64,000 bases of DNA, taken from NCBI GenBank assembly GCA_965223235.1, contig CBDCVV010000001.1:1-64000 (forward strand), in the 5' to 3' direction. A program made the position numbers and the translations under genes. The notes under the pieces were generated by a model, which saw only the letters and a list, made by a program, of their open reading frames with translations, was not told the origin of the DNA and made no database searches. This document shows, one piece after another, positions 60,700 to 64,000 of this stretch. Each line of letters opens with the position of its first letter. Within the stretch, counting starts at the first letter, position 1. The DNA is from UBA2589 sp965223235 (GTDB lineage Bacteria > Gemmatimonadota > Gemmatimonadetes > Longimicrobiales > Gaopeijiaceae).

Positions 60700-60828
60700 A
60701 GCTCCTCGGTCCGTCTCGAGTGGTAGAGAGGTCAACCGTTGACGGGTCTACCAGGTTGACACGCCAAAGCCCGGAGTCCCTTCTTTGATGGATAACAAGC
60801 GCCCCCCCACCTAACCGGAGTCAAGGAG

Positions 60829-61941
60829 ATGCGGCCCCCGCCCCCGCAATCCGACGTCGACGATTCAGATGCGGTGAGACTCGTCCAACACCTCAGGGCA
60901 CGGCTTACACGAAGCCCCGCGAAAAGGTTGGCCGGCTTCATTGGTCTCGCCGTCGCTCTTGCCACCCCGAATCTGGTCGCCGGTCAGGAATCGTTGCGAG
61001 TCCGCGGCTTCGCGGAGGTGGGCGCTCAAATGGTCTCGGGCGATGAGCCGGCGAGCTTCTTCCTCGGCCAGTACGACATGTATACGAGTGGCGTACTCTC
61101 TGACAAGCTCGACTTCTTGTCCGAGATCGTCATCGAGTTCGAGGACGAGGCTTTCATCGACCTCGAACGCCTCTGGGTTCGATACGCGCTCACCGACCAG
61201 CTCTCTCTTTCGGGCGGCAAGTTCCACACGCCGATCGGGTACTGGAACCGCGCCTATCACCACGGGGGGCTGATTCAGCCATCTCTGGAACGGCCCCTCA
61301 TCATGGCGTTCGAGGACGAGGGAGGACAATTCCCGGTTCACACGACCGGGGTCCTCTTAGAGGGCTCCAATCTCGGCTCCGCCGAGTTTGGCTTCGAGCT
61401 CATGGTGAGCAACGGTCTCGGGGCGCCCACCGCCGAAGACAACAACTCGGGTAAGGCCGTCAGTGGGCGGGTATCGGCCCGACCGTCCACCGCTCTGAAC
61501 CTCGGCGCCTCGATGTACCGCGAAACGATTCGGGCAGGGACAGATCGCCCGGACGAGTCCGCACTTCCGGAGGATGTCGAGCAGACGATCTTCGGTTTCG
61601 ATGTCCAGGCCGGAGATGGCCCCTTCGACCTTTGGAGCGAGGTCGTCTGGTCGAAGAGCGAAGCAGAGGGCGCTGCGGAGGCCACGACCACGTGGGGGTA
61701 CTTCGCAATCGGAGCCTTCGCGGCCACGGACCGGCTTTCTCCATACGTGAAGGTCGACGAGCGTCGCATCGGAGCCGCTGACCCGTACTACGTGGGGCCC
61801 GACGTTCGCATGCTGGCAGCGGGAGTGCGGTACGACCTGAGCATACAGGCGGCGCTCAAAGCGGAGCTCCGCCAAACGAGTCTGGGCGAGGGCTTCGATG
61901 ACGTGACGGCGCTGTACTTGCGGGTCAACATCGGATGGTAG
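60829..61941 (+). CDS. Outer-membrane porin-like barrel protein
   Basis: This 370-residue protein has an unusually long, charged n-region before a signal segment (LAGFIGLAVALATPNLVAGQ), so a downstream start such as the GTG at 60874 is possible. The rest has regular amphipathic strands: FLSEIVIEFEDEAFIDLERL, LSLSGGKFHTPIGYWNRAYH, YVKVDERRIGAADPYYVGPD, ending in YLRVNIGW with a C-terminal aromatic residue, as required by the BAM machinery. The GxxHTPIGYWN motif recurs in phosphate-selective or OprP-like porins. It starts a coupled set with a binding protein and kinase. Confidence 0.8.
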   Translation: MRPPPPQSDVDDSDAVRLVQHLRARLTRSPAKRLAGFIGLAVALATPNLVAGQESLRVRGFAEVGAQMVSGDEPASFFLGQYDMYTSGVLSDKLDFLSEIVIEFEDEAFIDLERLWVRYALTDQLSLSGGKFHTPIGYWNRAYHHGGLIQPSLERPLIMAFEDEGGQFPVHTTGVLLEGSNLGSAEFGFELMVSNGLGAPTAEDNNSGKAVSGRVSARPSTALNLGASMYRETIRAGTDRPDESALPEDVEQTIFGFDVQAGDGPFDLWSEVVWSKSEAEGAAEATTTWGYFAIGAFAATDRLSPYVKVDERRIGAADPYYVGPDVRMLAAGVRYDLSIQAALKAELRQTSLGEGFDDVTALYLRVNIGW

Positions 61942-62399
61942 GCCGGTCGAGGGGAGTGGCCATCTGGCTCGCCGCCGGGATCGTGTCGATGGGCGGAGCC
62001 GCGGAGTCGACGTCGGCACAGACCGAAACGGTGCACGTCATCGTGCACGCCGACAGCCCGATCGATTCGCTCACCGTTCAGGAAGTGCGACAGATCTTCA
62101 CGGCTCGACGCCTCCGGTACGGTGACGTTCGCTTGGTCGTCGCACTGAACCCCAACGACCCCGACATCTACGCGTCTTTCGCGCGGGCGCTCACGGGCAG
62201 ATCGTCTCGAGCCCTGGGGCTCCTCTGGCTGGAGGCGGGTTTCCGCAACGCGGCACCCGACCCCGTGCTCGTGCGCGACGAGGCCGAGATGATCACCTAC
62301 GTCGAGTCCACCCCATCCGCGGTGGGGTACGCCTCTCCGGGAGCACTCCCACCCACCGTCCGCGTCGTAGGTGCACTCACCTTAACCGATGACCGATAG
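61935..62399 (+). CDS. Short PstS-like periplasmic binding protein
   Basis: This 154-residue exported protein has a signal peptide (AIWLAAGIVSMGGAAESTSA). VQEVRQIFTARRLRYGD is the conserved VxxIFxGx segment of PstS-like phosphate-binding proteins. ALGLLWLEAGFRN and VGYASPGALPPTVRV follow. It is about half the length of normal PstS, so it is a one-lobe binding protein, often found next to porins and kinases that sense phosphate or related anions. It overlaps the porin by 7 bases and the kinase by 11. Confidence 0.78.
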   Translation: MVGRSRGVAIWLAAGIVSMGGAAESTSAQTETVHVIVHADSPIDSLTVQEVRQIFTARRLRYGDVRLVVALNPNDPDIYASFARALTGRSSRALGLLWLEAGFRNAAPDPVLVRDEAEMITYVESTPSAVGYASPGALPPTVRVVGALTLTDDR

Positions 62400-64000
62400 C
62401 GAGGGGACGAGCCCCGTCCCCTCTCCAGAGTCGGCATCGGTCGGGTCTTCAGCACGGATCCGGAGTCTCACGCTAATCTCTGCGTTGGTCCTCGTCGCGT
62501 CGGCCACGGCCGTCGGCGTCTTCGCTACGCTCAATCGACGCGCCGCGATCGCGGCTATGACCGAGCAGATGGATGCGTTTGTTCGGGTCACGGTCGGAAC
62601 GGTAGAGATCGGCCTCTCATCCGGACAAGTCGGAGAGGTCCGGTCGTTCCTGACTTCACTCTCCGAGAGTCCACTCTTCGGAGGCGCGACGCTCTTCTCC
62701 GAGGACTTCCGACCGATTCTCAGCATACCCGAAGACTTCTACATCGGTGAACAGCGTCGCGCCCGAGTCATGGAGATCGGTGAGCTGAGCGAGGGCTCGC
62801 TCACCTACCGGGCAGCCTCACTCGCGGAAGACGACGGAGAGGTACTGGGCCACCTCGTCATCGCCGTCTCACGGGAGCCATTGGAGGAGGGTGCACGCCA
62901 GGCCCTTCTCGGGATGCTCTTGGCCGGTTCTCTGCTCTTGCTGCCCACCGTCGGCGCCATCGGTTGGCTACTGACACGGATGGAGAGAGAGCTCCGCAGT
63001 CAGGAGGGTCGCCTCCGAGAGGCTCAGCGCGAAATCGAGATCCAGGCGCAGCTGCGAAGATCGCAGGAAGAGAAAGCGTCGCTGGAAGCGCGACTGCGGC
63101 ACTCGCAGAAGATGGAGACGTTAGGCACGCTCGCGGGTGGTATCGCTCACGACTTCAACAACCTCCTCACGCCGATCATCGGGTTCGCCGACGTCGCCCA
63201 AGACGAGGTGGCGGAGTCGAGCTCCATTCGATCGGACCTCGAGAAGATCACGCACTCAGCCCTGCGAGCCCGTGACCTCGTGTCTCAGCTCTTGGCGTTC
63301 TCGAGGCAGCAGGAGCAGGACTTCAAGAGTTGTCGACCCCAAGACATCGTCTCCGAGGTATTGCAACTCATCCCCATGATGGTGCCGTCGACATTGGACG
63401 TCCATTCCGAGGTCGACGAGAACAGCCCGCGCATATATGCGGATCCTGCCCAGATCCATCAGGTTCTCATGAATCTGTGTATCAATGCGTCGCACGCCGT
63501 CGGATCCAGACCCGGAACTCTCTTCGTAGGACTCGAATCCTGCACGGTAGTCGACGGCGCGCTCCTGGCGCGTAACCCGTCGGCAGAACCCGGTTCATTC
63601 GTCAAGATCACGACGCGGGATACTGGCGTGGGGATGGACGCCGAGACTGCTTCCCGGATCTTCGAGCCGTTCTATACGACGAAGAAGGTCGGTGAAGGGA
63701 CGGGGCTGGGGCTATCCGTGGCACACGGCATCATCACCGCACACAGGGGGATGATCACCGTCGACAGCGAAGTGGGCCGCGGTACCACAATTGAAGTCTA
63801 TCTGCCGACGATGGACGCAGATGCCGCCGCCGAGATCAGCGACGGTACGGCTACTGGCGTCGCGCACGAGGTGTTGAAGGATGGAGGCGAGGCCCGAGGG
63901 CGCGTTATGATCGTCGACGACGAAGTCGCCGTCGGCACCTACATGGCGAGGGTCTTGGAGCGCTTCGGGTACCAAGTCGAGACCTTCTCGGACCCCGAAG
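62389..64000 (+). CDS. Hybrid sensor histidine kinase, 3' end cut by window
   Basis: The ATG at 62389 overlaps the binding-protein stop by 11 bases; 537 residues are visible before the window ends. Two transmembrane helices (LTLISALVLVASATAVGVFA near residues 28-47 and LLGMLLAGSLLLLPTVGAIG near 170-190) flank a periplasmic sensor of about 120 residues. A coiled linker leads to the kinase core (His in GGIAHDFNNLLTPI, N-box NLCINASHAV, DTGVGMD, GTGLGLSVAHG). A receiver begins at VMIVDDEVAV but is cut. The likely input is the periplasmic binding protein. The order porin, binding protein, kinase suggests sensing of an anion or small ligand that enters through the porin. Confidence 0.88.
   Translation, partial: MTDSEGTSPVPSPESASVGSSARIRSLTLISALVLVASATAVGVFATLNRRAAIAAMTEQMDAFVRVTVGTVEIGLSSGQVGEVRSFLTSLSESPLFGGATLFSEDFRPILSIPEDFYIGEQRRARVMEIGELSEGSLTYRAASLAEDDGEVLGHLVIAVSREPLEEGARQALLGMLLAGSLLLLPTVGAIGWLLTRMERELRSQEGRLREAQREIEIQAQLRRSQEEKASLEARLRHSQKMETLGTLAGGIAHDFNNLLTPIIGFADVAQDEVAESSSIRSDLEKITHSALRARDLVSQLLAFSRQQEQDFKSCRPQDIVSEVLQLIPMMVPSTLDVHSEVDENSPRIYADPAQIHQVLMNLCINASHAVGSRPGTLFVGLESCTVVDGALLARNPSAEPGSFVKITTRDTGVGMDAETASRIFEPFYTTKKVGEGTGLGLSVAHGIITAHRGMITVDSEVGRGTTIEVYLPTMDADAAAEISDGTATGVAHEVLKDGGEARGRVMIVDDEVAVGTYMARVLERFGYQVETFSDPE

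Noticed and set aside
1..64000. tRNA, rRNA, CRISPR, IS element or prophage
   Set aside because: No transposase, integrase, regularly spaced repeats, attachment-site duplication or cloverleaf was recognised by eye; a tRNAscan or Infernal run would be decisive.

Overview
The window is GC-rich (low 60s percent by eye), densely coded bacterial chromosome. The gene content resembles Gemmatimonadota or a neighbouring phylum: several duplicated ADOP-type ABC permeases paired with PadR regulators, a DUF2723 membrane protein, a PD40-propeller amidohydrolase, many predicted lipoproteins, PEP-CTERM proteins and a NHL-repeat protein. That assignment is an inference from gene content; no rRNA, tRNA, IS element, integrase or CRISPR array was seen. 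Many convergent genes meet with gaps of 2-10 bases or overlap slightly.

Layout. 1-9.8 kb (minus strand): a truncated TPR/outer-membrane barrel gene, a DUF2723-moeB/rhodanese-ndh cluster, and a HEAT protein followed by an exported RidA/PLP-enzyme pair. 10-15.3 kb: STAS-like protein, amidohydrolase lipoprotein, a dipeptidase-DinB-flavin protein operon, and two small membrane proteins. 15.3-25.7 kb: the most distinctive region. A sigma-54 enhancer-binding response regulator lies beside two tandem PEP-CTERM genes (minus strand). Divergent from them is a plus-strand set: a two-receiver protein with a degenerate GGDEF domain, a membrane HEAT protein, a family 2 glycosyltransferase and a hybrid histidine kinase. 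25.8-39.3 kb: secreted hydrolases, a NqrB/RnfD-like protein with a cysteine-rich tail, a formylglycine-enzyme-fold protein, a CaiB-type CoA transferase, two amidohydrolases and one gene split by frameshifts. 39.3-56.6 kb: three ADOP permeases (one linked to a LytS/LytTR pair, two behind PadR regulators, one frameshifted) and assorted lipoproteins. 56.6-64 kb: MBL hydrolase, amphi-Trp protein, an ECF42-like sigma factor convergent with a YCII/DGPF protein, then a porin / periplasmic binding protein / histidine kinase set truncated by the window end.

Main reading of the 15-25 kb region. Four sites on the minus strand fit the sigma-54 pattern GG-N10-GC: one before each PEP-CTERM gene, one just before the enhancer-binding protein gene itself, and one (TGGCACTGCGCTTGC) that heads no convincing ORF but lies about 150 bases before a strong Rho-independent terminator. 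Two of these promoters share an upstream module of direct repeats at almost identical spacing. Together with the neighbouring glycosyltransferase operon this suggests an RpoN-controlled extracellular-matrix regulon that includes a small RNA. The promoters and terminators are seen in sequence; the regulon and the RNA are inferences.
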